Origin: Terriglobia bacterium
Lineage (GTDB): Bacteria; Acidobacteriota; Vicinamibacteria; Vicinamibacterales; CAVVIG01
Length of the DNA: 64,000 bases
Assembly (NCBI GenBank): GCA_020073005.1
Contig: JAIQFX010000030.1
Span: 21,129-85,128, forward strand
Reading direction: 5' to 3'
In this document: piece after piece, positions 55,108-63,081 of the stretch
Layout: every line of letters begins with the position of its first letter
Position numbering within the stretch: position 1 is the stretch's first letter
The notes under the pieces: model-generated
Seen by the model: the letters and a program-made list of their open reading frames with translations, nothing else
Database searches by the model: none
Told to the model about the DNA's origin: nothing
Position numbers and translations under genes: made by a program

Positions 55108-56120
55108 AGTCGCCCGACTGGGCGACATTCACCGACGACGCGCTGCTCGCGCTGCGCATGTGCGATCTCGATCTGTCGATCGAGGGCACCGAGGTCGAGC
55201 CGCGGATCGCGCAGCTCAACGCCGAGCTCGACGCGCGCGGCCTGAAGGTCCGCATCCGCTACTGGCTCTCCGACGAATGGTTCACGCCGGACGGCGTGCC
55301 GGGCATCGCGATCCCGTTCTACCTGGCGCATCCGCGCCTGCAGAAGCTCGAGCTCGCGCAGATGCTGGAAGTCGAAGGCGGCGATCCGGTGTCGTGCATG
55401 CGGATCCTGCGGCACGAGGCGGGCCACGCGATCGACAACGCGTACGCGCTGCGGCGGCGGCCGACGCGCCGCCGCCTGTTCGGCAATCCGGAGACGCCGT
55501 ATCCGGAGTACTACACGCCCAAGCCGTACAGCAAGAGCTTCGTCCACCACCTCGATCACTGGTACGCGCAGAGTCATCCCGACGAGGACTTCGCCGAGAC
55601 GTTTGCCGTGTGGCTCGATCCCCAGTCGGCGTGGGCCGCGCAGTACGCGGGATGGCCGACGCTGCGCAAGCTCGAGTACATGGACCGCCTCATGCGCGAG
55701 CTGGCGCGCGCGCGTCCGCGCGTGCGATCGAAGGCGACGGTCGATCCGCTGCGGCGCCTGCGCAAGACGTTGGGCGAGCACTACAAGAAGAAGCGCGAGC
55801 ACTACGGCCTCGACCATCCGGACTTCTACGATCGCGATCTGCGCTACCTGTTCTCGAACGCGCCGCAGCACGCGAAGCGCCCGCTCGCCGCGCAATTCAT
55901 CCGCCGCATTCGTCGCGAAGTGCGCAGCACGGTCGCGAGCTTCACCGACAGCTACCAGTACACGATCGACCAGCTGATCGAGACGATCGTCGAGCGCTGC
56001 CGCGCCGAGGGCCTGCATCTGACCGAATCGGAACGGGAATCCAAGACCGACTTCCTGGTCTTCCTCACCGTCCAGACGATGAACTATCTGCACAGCGGAC
56101 GGCACCGGGTGGCGCTGTGA
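55071..56120 (+). CDS. Putative zinc-binding metallopeptidase (HExxH type)
   Basis: 349 residues. The zinc motif HEAGH occurs in [18 protein letters not shown], with a likely downstream ligand Glu in [15 protein letters not shown]. Other conserved-looking parts are [20 protein letters not shown] (just before the active site), [20 protein letters not shown] and [18 protein letters not shown]. It matches a family annotated only as putative zinc-binding metallopeptidase that I recall next to ATP-grasp genes. No signal peptide is present, so it acts in the cytoplasm. The start overlaps gatA by 37 nt; the stop overlaps the next gene by 4 nt (GTGA). Together with the ATP-grasp gene it may form a peptide-modifying pair. 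Confidence 0.8.
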   Translation: MVETGTADREGLKSPDWATFTDDALLALRMCDLDLSIEGTEVEPRIAQLNAELDARGLKVRIRYWLSDEWFTPDGVPGIAIPFYLAHPRLQKLELAQMLEVEGGDPVSCMRILRHEAGHAIDNAYALRRRPTRRRLFGNPETPYPEYYTPKPYSKSFVHHLDHWYAQSHPDEDFAETFAVWLDPQSAWAAQYAGWPTLRKLEYMDRLMRELARARPRVRSKATVDPLRRLRKTLGEHYKKKREHYGLDHPDFYDRDLRYLFSNAPQHAKRPLAAQFIRRIRREVRSTVASFTDSYQYTIDQLIETIVERCRAEGLHLTESERESKTDFLVFLTVQTMNYLHSGRHRVAL

Positions 56121-57145
56121 GCGCCAAGCTGCGCGTGCTCGCGCTCGTGCACCGGCACCTGATCCCGCCCGATCAGATCGAGGAAGGCACCGACATCACG
56201 TCGGCGCCGTGGCGCACCGAGTACGACGTCATGTCGACGCTGCGCGGCATGGGCCACGAGGTCCAGGTGCTCGGCGTCCACGACGACCTCCGCGACATCC
56301 GGCGCGCCGCGACCGAATGGAAGCCGCACATCGCCTTCAATCTGCTCGAAGGCTTCGACGACATCGTCATCTTCGACCAGAACGTCGTGTCGCACCTCGA
56401 GCTCCTCAAGCTCGCCTACACGGGCTGCAATCCGCGCGGGCTGCTTCTGGCGCGCGACAAGTCGCTGTCGAAGAAGCTGCTCGCGTACCACCGCATTTCG
56501 GTCCCCGAGTTCGAGGTCTACCGCGTCGGCCGGCCGGTGAAACGGCCCAAGCGTCTGGCGTTTCCGCTGATGGTGAAGTCGCTGACGCAGGAAGCGTCGA
56601 TCGGCATCTCGCAGGCCTCGGTCGTCGACAGCGACGAGAAGCTGGCCGAGCGCGTCGCCTTCATCCATCAGAGCATCGGCACGGCGGCCATCGTCGAGCA
56701 GTACATCGAGGGCCGCGAGCTGTACGTCAGCATTATCGGGAATCAGGCGCTGCAGGCGCTGCCGGTCTGGGAATTGTTCTTCTCGAACATGCCGCCCGAC
56801 GCCCGGCGCATCGCGACCGATCGCGTGAAGTGGAGCGTGAAGTACCAGAAGAAGTACGGGATCGACAGCGGGCCGGCGAAGGATCTGACCGATGTGCAGG
56901 CCGAGAAGATCCAGCATCTGTGCAAGCGCGCGTACCGCGCGCTCGAGTTGAGCGGCTACGCGCGGATCGATCTCCGCCTGGACGAGGCCGGCCACGTGTG
57001 GGTCCTCGAAGCGAATCCCAATCCGCAGATCGCGCGCGGCGAAGATTTCGCGGCGTCCGCCGAGAAGGCCGGGATCAGCTACGAGGGCGTGTTGCAGCGG
57101 ATCATCAATCTCGGTCTGCGCTGGCAGCCGGAGAGTGTGGCTTGA
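56117..57145 (+). CDS. ATP-grasp enzyme of the D-alanine-D-alanine ligase-like family
   Basis: 342 residues with a GTG start overlapping the metallopeptidase stop. The fold is of the ATP-grasp type: an N-terminal Rossmann-like part (VLALVHRHLIPPDQIEEGTD, HIAFNLLEGFDDIVIFDQNV), ATP-binding Lys in FPLMVKSLTQEASIGIS, VEQYIEGRELYVSI, and the metal-binding end YARIDLRLDEAGHVWVLEAN with PNPQIARGEDF. The last motif and ELYVS fit Ddl-like ligases. It joins a carboxylate to an amine using ATP, but the substrate is unknown; the core is too short of some Ddl substrate residues for a firm call as a cell-wall ligase. It is translationally coupled to the metallopeptidase, which suggests action on the same peptide. 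Confidence 0.85.
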   Translation: MSAKLRVLALVHRHLIPPDQIEEGTDITSAPWRTEYDVMSTLRGMGHEVQVLGVHDDLRDIRRAATEWKPHIAFNLLEGFDDIVIFDQNVVSHLELLKLAYTGCNPRGLLLARDKSLSKKLLAYHRISVPEFEVYRVGRPVKRPKRLAFPLMVKSLTQEASIGISQASVVDSDEKLAERVAFIHQSIGTAAIVEQYIEGRELYVSIIGNQALQALPVWELFFSNMPPDARRIATDRVKWSVKYQKKYGIDSGPAKDLTDVQAEKIQHLCKRAYRALELSGYARIDLRLDEAGHVWVLEANPNPQIARGEDFAASAEKAGISYEGVLQRIINLGLRWQPESVA

Positions 57146-57210
57146 GAGAAACTTAGAAGTGAGAACTTAGAAGTAAGAAGTGAAGAGGGGCCTGCCCCGC
57201 CGAAGCCCGC
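57146..57210. repeat. ACTTAGAAGT tandem repeat and GC-rich hairpin after the ATP-grasp gene
   Basis: ACTTAGAAGT-GAGA-ACTTAGAAGTAAGAAGT follows the stop directly; the unit is a partial palindrome. Then GGGGCCTGCCCC and GCGTCAGCGCGCGTAGGCGGGACGC follow. Part of this (GGCCTGCCCCGCCGAAGC) matches, reversed, the central piece of the gatA insertion. The gap separates convergent genes and may terminate both. Confidence 0.6.
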
Positions 57211-57211
57211 G

Positions 57212-57433
57212 TCAGCGCGCGTAGGCGGGACGCGAGGCGAGCTTCACGATCACCACCACGAGCCCAACCAACGCCAGGATCGGCAGCAGCGGAATCAGCA
57301 GCGCGAACCCCACGGCAAACACCGCAATCGCGACGCCGACGAGCGCGGTCACCAGCACGATCGGCAGGACGATGAGGGCCACCGTCGTCTTGATGAGCAA
57401 GATCCGGAACGGCAGCGTCAGCAGGAAGAACAT
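57212..57433 (-). CDS. Small membrane protein of unknown function
   Basis: 73 residues from the ATG ending at 57433. Nearly all of it is hydrophobic: FFLLTLPFRILLIKTTVALI then VLPIVLVTALVGVAIAVFAV and PLLPILALVGLVVVIVKLA. It probably forms two or three transmembrane helices. A short basic end (SRPAYAR) follows. It lies 7 nt after the stop of another small membrane protein gene on the same strand and is probably the last gene of the rpoZ transcript. I cannot assign a function. Confidence 0.6.
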   Translation of the reverse strand: MFFLLTLPFRILLIKTTVALIVLPIVLVTALVGVAIAVFAVGFALLIPLLPILALVGLVVVIVKLASRPAYAR

Positions 57434-57440
57434 ATAACCG

Positions 57441-57710
57441 TCACTTACGAGCCGCCGCCTCGACAAGTTCCGGCGCCCGGAGCTGATCGGCCGGCCCGTG
57501 CGGCGCGCTCGGCGAGAGATAGACCATCGGCTGATGGGTGATCCGCTCGTCGAGGCTCTTCACCACTCTGGCCGCGCCCCCGGCGGTCTTCTTCGTCTTC
57601 GTGAAGCCGACGATGATGCAGAACCCGATGAAGAGGACGAGAACGAAGACCGTGCTCGACGCCAGTCCCTGAAGGGCGCCGATCGCTATTTGGATGACGT
57701 CGTCGCTCAT
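57441..57710 (-). CDS. Small single-span membrane protein
   Basis: 89 residues. One transmembrane helix near the start (LASSTVFVLVLFIGFCIIVG) is followed by a basic, soluble tail (TKTKKTAGGAARVVKSLDER and a Pro-rich end). It overlaps the rpoZ stop by 4 nt (ATGA), so it is translated with the omega subunit. The pattern of one anchor plus a cytoplasmic tail fits an assembly or scaffold protein, but I do not recognise the family. The small membrane gene at 57212-57433 follows. Confidence 0.6.
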   Translation of the reverse strand: MSDDVIQIAIGALQGLASSTVFVLVLFIGFCIIVGFTKTKKTAGGAARVVKSLDERITHQPMVYLSPSAPHGPADQLRAPELVEAAARK

Positions 57711-57973
57711 GCCTCAGCCCCCGCGGGCGCCGCTTTCGGCGCCGGAATGGTGTAGTAGACGAGACCGCGCCGCACTTCCTCCATCGCGACGCGCTCGGCC
57801 TTGTGCGCAAGGGGCACGTCCTCGCCCAGCCTGACCCTGGCGCCTTTGCGCAGTTGTTTCGCCCTGAGCGCGGCGACGTCGACAAAGAGGAATCGGCTGC
57901 TGATGGGTGCCGCAGGCTCGGCCGGAATGAGCGGGCTCTCTGACTGTTCAATAGGCAGTGTTGTGTCTTCCAT
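57707..57973 (-). CDS. rpoZ: RNA polymerase omega subunit-like protein
   Basis: 88 residues from the ATG ending at 57973, which has GAGG about 8 nt upstream. The core SRFLFVDVAALRAKQLRKGA then HKAERVAMEEVRRGLVYY resembles the omega fold: SRF, the helix with the AxxRAxQL pattern, and the ALEEI-like helix. The acidic N-terminal 20 residues and Pro-rich tail are less typical. Omega promotes RNA polymerase assembly and, with DksA or ppGpp, helps in stress response. It overlaps the following membrane-protein gene by 4 nt. In many bacteria rpoZ lies by gmk or spoT, so this place, next to two small membrane proteins, is unusual. Confidence 0.75.
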   Translation of the reverse strand: MEDTTLPIEQSESPLIPAEPAAPISSRFLFVDVAALRAKQLRKGARVRLGEDVPLAHKAERVAMEEVRRGLVYYTIPAPKAAPAGAEA

Positions 57974-57995
57974 GACGGACCTCAAGGGTAGCATG

Positions 57996-58040
57996 CACCC
58001 CGGAAGGGCGGGAAGGGCGAACCCCCTCCCGCCTCTCCTG
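57996..58040. repeat. AAGGGCGGG low-complexity repeat between rpoZ and hsp20
   Basis: GGAAGGGCGGGAAGGGCGAA followed by CCCCCTCCCGCCTC is the reversed form of the CCCTTCCCGCC repeat at 7322-7352. It lies at the end of hsp20 and may form a GC-rich hairpin. Confidence 0.55.
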
Positions 58041-58048
58041 CCATTTTC

Positions 58049-58438
58049 TTACGCCGCGACGTCGACTTTGATCGACCGCGGTTTGGATTCCTCACGCAGC
58101 GGCAGCCGCACGGTGAGGACGCCGTTCTTGTACTCCGCCGACACCTTGGCCGGGTCGACGGTCTGCGGCAGCGAGAACGCGCGGCTGAACGAGCCGTAGC
58201 GCCGCTCGACGTGATGGAACTGCTCTTCCTTCACCTCGGTGGACAGCTTCTTCTCGCCGGACATGGTGAGCGTGCCGTTTTCGACGGTGATGTTGATGTC
58301 TTCACGCGTCATGTCCGGCAGCTCGGCCTTCAGCACGAGCTCGTGATCGCCGTTCTGGTAGATGTCGACCGGCGGCACCCACGAATTCGCGGCCACGAAC
58401 CCGAAGTCACGGAATGGATCCCAACGAACGATCGCCAT
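58049..58438 (-). CDS. Hsp20-family small heat-shock protein
   Basis: 129 residues from the ATG ending at 58438, chosen because AGGAGG precedes it by 5 nt. The alpha-crystallin domain is clear: WVPPVDIYQNGDHELVLKAE, LPDMTREDINITVENGTLTM, RRYGSFSRAFSLPQTVD, and the GVLTVRLP motif. It is an ATP-independent chaperone that holds unfolded proteins. It lies just 13 nt after dnaK on the same strand, so the two are co-transcribed from the dnaK promoter region. The IxI-type end is weak (SIKVDV), but otherwise the protein is complete. Confidence 0.93.
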   Translation of the reverse strand: MAIVRWDPFRDFGFVAANSWVPPVDIYQNGDHELVLKAELPDMTREDINITVENGTLTMSGEKKLSTEVKEEQFHHVERRYGSFSRAFSLPQTVDPAKVSAEYKNGVLTVRLPLREESKPRSIKVDVAA

Positions 58439-58451
58439 AAGTCCTCCTGCG

Positions 58452-60344
<1,893 letters not shown>

Positions 60345-60379
60345 AGGAGTTGCTCCTCGGTTTTTCTGTAGATACCCGC

Positions 60380-60408
60380 ATCATAGGACTACTATTAGTG
60401 TGTGTCAA
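60380..60408 (-). promoter_or_regulatory. dnaK promoter, near-consensus sigma-70 type
   Basis: On the minus strand TTGACA (60403-60408) is followed by 17 nt and TATGAT (60380-60385), about 35 nt before the dnaK ATG. Both hexamers are close to the consensus. This is the best promoter in the window. Confidence 0.8.
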
Positions 60409-60412
60409 GCAG

Positions 60413-60440
60413 CTTATATGATCGTATAAGACTCATATAA
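60413..60440. promoter_or_regulatory. AT-rich inverted-repeat operator candidate upstream of dnaK
   Basis: TTATATGA (60414-60421) and TCATATAA (60433-60440) form a perfect 8-bp inverted repeat with 11 nt between. A second overlapping palindrome, CTTATATGATCGTATAAG (60413-60430), shares the left arm. They lie just upstream of the -35. The layout suggests three half-sites for a dimeric or cooperative regulator. Confidence 0.6.
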
Positions 60441-60478
60441 CTACATCATGCTATCCCACATGTCATCTTGATGTTACC

Positions 60479-60529
60479 GGGACGCTGGCGGTCGGAATGG
60501 CCTCTGTGACATCATGCTTCCAGCGTCCC
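60479..60529 (+). promoter_or_regulatory. Inverted repeat in the leader of the YmdB-family gene
   Basis: GGGACGCTGG (60479-60488) and CCAGCGTCCC (60520-60529) are perfectly complementary, with a 31-nt loop, ending 2 nt before the ATG at 60532. The alternative in-frame ATG at 60514 lies inside the loop. The RNA hairpin would shape access to the start codon. Confidence 0.5.
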
Positions 60530-60531
60530 TC

Positions 60532-61368
60532 ATGGCTCCCCTGCGCATCCTCTTTATTGGCGACATCGTCGGGAAACCCGGCCGCGACCTCGTGAAGAGC
60601 GGGCTGTCGGCGCTTCTCGAGCACCATCAAATCGACTTCGTCATTGCCAATGTCGAGAACGCCGCAGCAGGCTTCGGCATCACGCGCGAGATTGGCGATC
60701 AGTTGCTCGACGAAGGCATCGAGGTGATGACGTCGGGCAATCACATCTGGGATCGCAAGGAAGCGCTCGACTACATCGGCACCGAAGCTCGGCTGCTCCG
60801 GCCGGCCAACTACCCTGCCGGCGCGCCCGGGAACGGCAGTTATCTCGCGCGCACGCAGGACGGCCGCGCCGTCGGGGTGGTCAACGTCATGGGGCGCGTC
60901 TTCATGGTCGGCATCGACGACCCGTTTGCAGTCGTGCAGCGCGAGATCGAGGCGCTCCGGCCCCGGACGCGGATCATCTTCGTGGACTTCCACGCGGAAG
61001 CGACGTCGGAGAAGCAGGCCATGGGGTGGCACCTGGACGGCAAGGTCACGGCCGTCGTCGGCACGCACACGCACGTGCAGACCGCCGATGAACGAGTGCT
61101 GCCCAAGGGCACGGCGTACATGACCGATGTCGGCATGACGGGACCGCACGATTCGATCATCGGCGTCGAGGTCGGCGCGGCGCTCAGCCGGTTTCTGACC
61201 GCGATGCCGGCGAAGTTCGAGACGGCGACCGGAAACCCGAGGCTCAACGCCGTGATCATCGAGGCGGACGATGCCACGGGCAAAGCGCTCGGCATCGAGC
61301 GCGTGAGCGACAGCCTCGACGAGTTGAAGGCGCTCGCCGCGTCACTCAATCCGCAATCGACAATCTGA
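60532..61368 (+). CDS. YmdB-family metallophosphoesterase (TIGR00282)
   Basis: 278 residues from the ATG at 60532 (ATG 60514 is in frame). Family sequence starts with LRILFIGDIVGKPGRDLVKS, then VIANVENAAAGFGITREIGD, VMTSGNHIWDRKEALDYI, FVDFHAEATSEKQAMGWHLD, VVGTHTHVQTADERVLP and YMTDVGMTGPHDSIIGVE. These carry the Asp, Asn and His residues for two metals. Family members hydrolyse 2',3'-cyclic nucleotides and affect biofilm and motility genes in Bacillus. The last residues (LNPQSTI) and the stop codon come from an AATCCGCAATCGACAATCTG repeat. It diverges from dnaK and precedes xseA. Confidence 0.92.
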   Translation: MAPLRILFIGDIVGKPGRDLVKSGLSALLEHHQIDFVIANVENAAAGFGITREIGDQLLDEGIEVMTSGNHIWDRKEALDYIGTEARLLRPANYPAGAPGNGSYLARTQDGRAVGVVNVMGRVFMVGIDDPFAVVQREIEALRPRTRIIFVDFHAEATSEKQAMGWHLDGKVTAVVGTHTHVQTADERVLPKGTAYMTDVGMTGPHDSIIGVEVGAALSRFLTAMPAKFETATGNPRLNAVIIEADDATGKALGIERVSDSLDELKALAASLNPQSTI

Positions 61369-61395
61369 AATCTGCCCTCTGAAATCTGAAATTCC
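61345..61395. repeat. AATCTGAAATCTG repeat at the 3' end of the YmdB-family gene
   Basis: The sequence reads AATCCGCAATCGACAATCTG, AAATCTGCCCTCTG and AAATCTGAAATTC. The first part encodes the last residues and the TGA stop of the gene, and the rest fills the 28-nt gap to xseA. It is AT-richer than its surroundings. Confidence 0.65.
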
Positions 61396-61396
61396 T

Positions 61397-62812
61397 ATGT
61401 CGGACCTTTTCGATCTGCCGTTCGAAGACGACGAGCGGGACGTCGCGGAGCCGCCGTCGGCGGTCGCGCCGACGCCTGTCGCCGCGCGGCGCGTGCTGAC
61501 GGTCACCGAGCTCACAGTCAAGGTCCGTGACCTGCTCGAGGCGGAGTTCGCGGAAGTCCTGGTCGAGGGCGAACTGTCGAACTGCAAAGTGTGGAACACC
61601 GGTCATCTGTACTTCACGCTGAAGGACGGGTCGTCGCAGATTCGCGGTGTCGTGTTTCGCACCGCCCTGCGCTATCTCAAGTTCAAGCCCGCCGACGGAC
61701 TGCGCGTCGTCGCGCGCGGACGCGTGTCGGTCTACGAACCGAAGGGCGAGTACCAGCTCGTCTGCGAGTACATGGAGCCGCAGGGCCTCGGCGCGCTGCA
61801 GCTCGCCTTCGACCAGCTGCGGAAGCGCCTGCAGGACGAAGGCCTGTTCGACGCGGCACGCAAGCGTCCGTTGCCCGCGTTGCCGCGCAAGATCGGCATC
61901 GTGACGTCGCTCGATGGCGCGGCCATCCGCGACATCATCAAGATCCTCCGGCGCCGCCACGCCAACGCGCATCTGATCATCCGTCCGGCGCGGGTGCAGG
62001 GGGAAGGCGCCGCGCTCGAAATCGCGCGCGGCCTGCGCGCGCTCGGTCGCGTGCCGGGCGTCGAGGTGGTGATCGTGGGTCGCGGCGGCGGGTCGATCGA
62101 GGATCTCTGGGCCTTCAACGAAGAAATCGTCGCGCGCGCGATCGCGCAGTGCCCCGTACCGGTGATCTCGGCCGTCGGTCACGAATCCGACGTGACGATC
62201 GCGGATTTCGTCGCCGATCTGCGGGCGCCGACGCCGTCAGCGGCCGCCGAGTTGGTCGTCGCCGCCACGGATGACTTCGCGAGCCGGATCGACGGACTGC
62301 GCGACCGGCTTCGCGCCGCGGCGCGCGGACGCGCGCAGGGCCTCAGCCGCCGCGTTCATGCCGCGGACGGCCGACCGGCGTTTGCGGGTTTCCGCGGGCG
62401 GCTGGCGATGCGCGCCCGGTATGCGGGCGATCTCGCGCACACGCTCGACCGGCTGATGCGCGACGCGCTCGTCGCCCGCGAGCGGCGACGGCAATCGCTC
62501 GAGCGTCAACTCGCGACGTTCGACGTCGGCCGCCGGCTCGCGCAGTTCCGCGGCCGCCTCGACACATCGTCGGAGGCGCTGCTCGGCGCCGCGCGCGGGC
62601 GGCGGCAGCGCGCGACACTGCAGCTCGCCAACGTCGCGGCCCGGCTCGAGACGCTGAGCCCGCTGGCCGTGCTCGGTCGCGGCTACGCCGTCTGTTGGAC
62701 GGCGGACGGCGCGCGCGTCATCCGCGCCGCGTCTGACGTGGCGATTGGCGACACGGTGCGCGTGACCTTGAGCGACGGGAAGATTACAGCTAAGGTGTCA
62801 GGAACCGAATGA
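61397..62812 (+). CDS. xseA: Exodeoxyribonuclease VII large subunit
   Basis: 471 residues. After an acidic, Pro-rich N-terminal extension (residues 1-30), the OB-fold domain starts at RRVLTVTELTVKVRDLLEAE with VLVEGELSNCKVWNTGHLYF. The nuclease domain has IGIVTSLDGAAIRDIIKILR, VVIVGRGGGSIEDLWAFNEE, and PVISAVGHESDVTIADFVAD with the catalytic residues. A long coiled-coil arm (about 290-440) and the end PLAVLGRGYAVCW follow. With XseB it degrades single-stranded DNA from both ends in repair. It overlaps xseB by 4 nt, and both lie with the prenyl diphosphate synthase gene in the usual order. Confidence 0.96.
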   Translation: MSDLFDLPFEDDERDVAEPPSAVAPTPVAARRVLTVTELTVKVRDLLEAEFAEVLVEGELSNCKVWNTGHLYFTLKDGSSQIRGVVFRTALRYLKFKPADGLRVVARGRVSVYEPKGEYQLVCEYMEPQGLGALQLAFDQLRKRLQDEGLFDAARKRPLPALPRKIGIVTSLDGAAIRDIIKILRRRHANAHLIIRPARVQGEGAALEIARGLRALGRVPGVEVVIVGRGGGSIEDLWAFNEEIVARAIAQCPVPVISAVGHESDVTIADFVADLRAPTPSAAAELVVAATDDFASRIDGLRDRLRAAARGRAQGLSRRVHAADGRPAFAGFRGRLAMRARYAGDLAHTLDRLMRDALVARERRRQSLERQLATFDVGRRLAQFRGRLDTSSEALLGAARGRRQRATLQLANVAARLETLSPLAVLGRGYAVCWTADGARVIRAASDVAIGDTVRVTLSDGKITAKVSGTE

Positions 62813-63075
62813 GTCAACCTGCCGGACCGTCCATCAAGGATTTCGAGGCCGCGCTCGCCGAGCTCGAATCGATCGTCAAGAAGCTCGAAGAAGGCGACCT
62901 CGCGCTCGAACAGTCGCTGGCGCTGTACGAACGCGGCGTGCAGCTCTCGCGCTTCTGCCACGCGCGTCTCGAGGACGCCGAACGGCGGATCGAGATCCTC
63001 AACGAGCGTGGCGAGCTGAAAGCCGCGCCGCCATCCCTGACGGATGAGACGGCCCGCGGCGAGGGCCGCGGCTGA
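62809..63075 (+). CDS. xseB: Exodeoxyribonuclease VII small subunit
   Basis: 88 residues. The helical core is typical: IKDFEAALAELESIVKKLEE, GDLALEQSLALYERGVQLSR and FCHARLEDAERRIEIL. Several copies bind the XseA arm. The C-terminal 25 residues (RGELKAAPPSLTDETARGEG) are less conserved. It overlaps xseA by 4 nt (ATGA) and is followed by the prenyl synthase start codon after 6 nt. Confidence 0.95.
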   Translation: MSQPAGPSIKDFEAALAELESIVKKLEEGDLALEQSLALYERGVQLSRFCHARLEDAERRIEILNERGELKAAPPSLTDETARGEGRG

Positions 63076-63081
63076 GTCGTC

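Noticed and set aside
55160..56116. Extension of the ATP-grasp frame into the metallopeptidase gene
   Set aside because: The open frame is a shadow; the ATP-grasp sequence starts at the GTG at 56117.
57190..57215. Attachment site or integrated element boundary
   Set aside because: The partial match to the gatA insertion is a dispersed repeat; no integrase or matching direct repeat at a distance was found.
60345..60531. CIRCE or HAIR element upstream of dnaK
   Set aside because: I looked for TTAGCACTC-N9-GAGTGCTAA and CTTGAGT-N7-ACTCAAG and found neither; the inverted repeat present is a different sequence.
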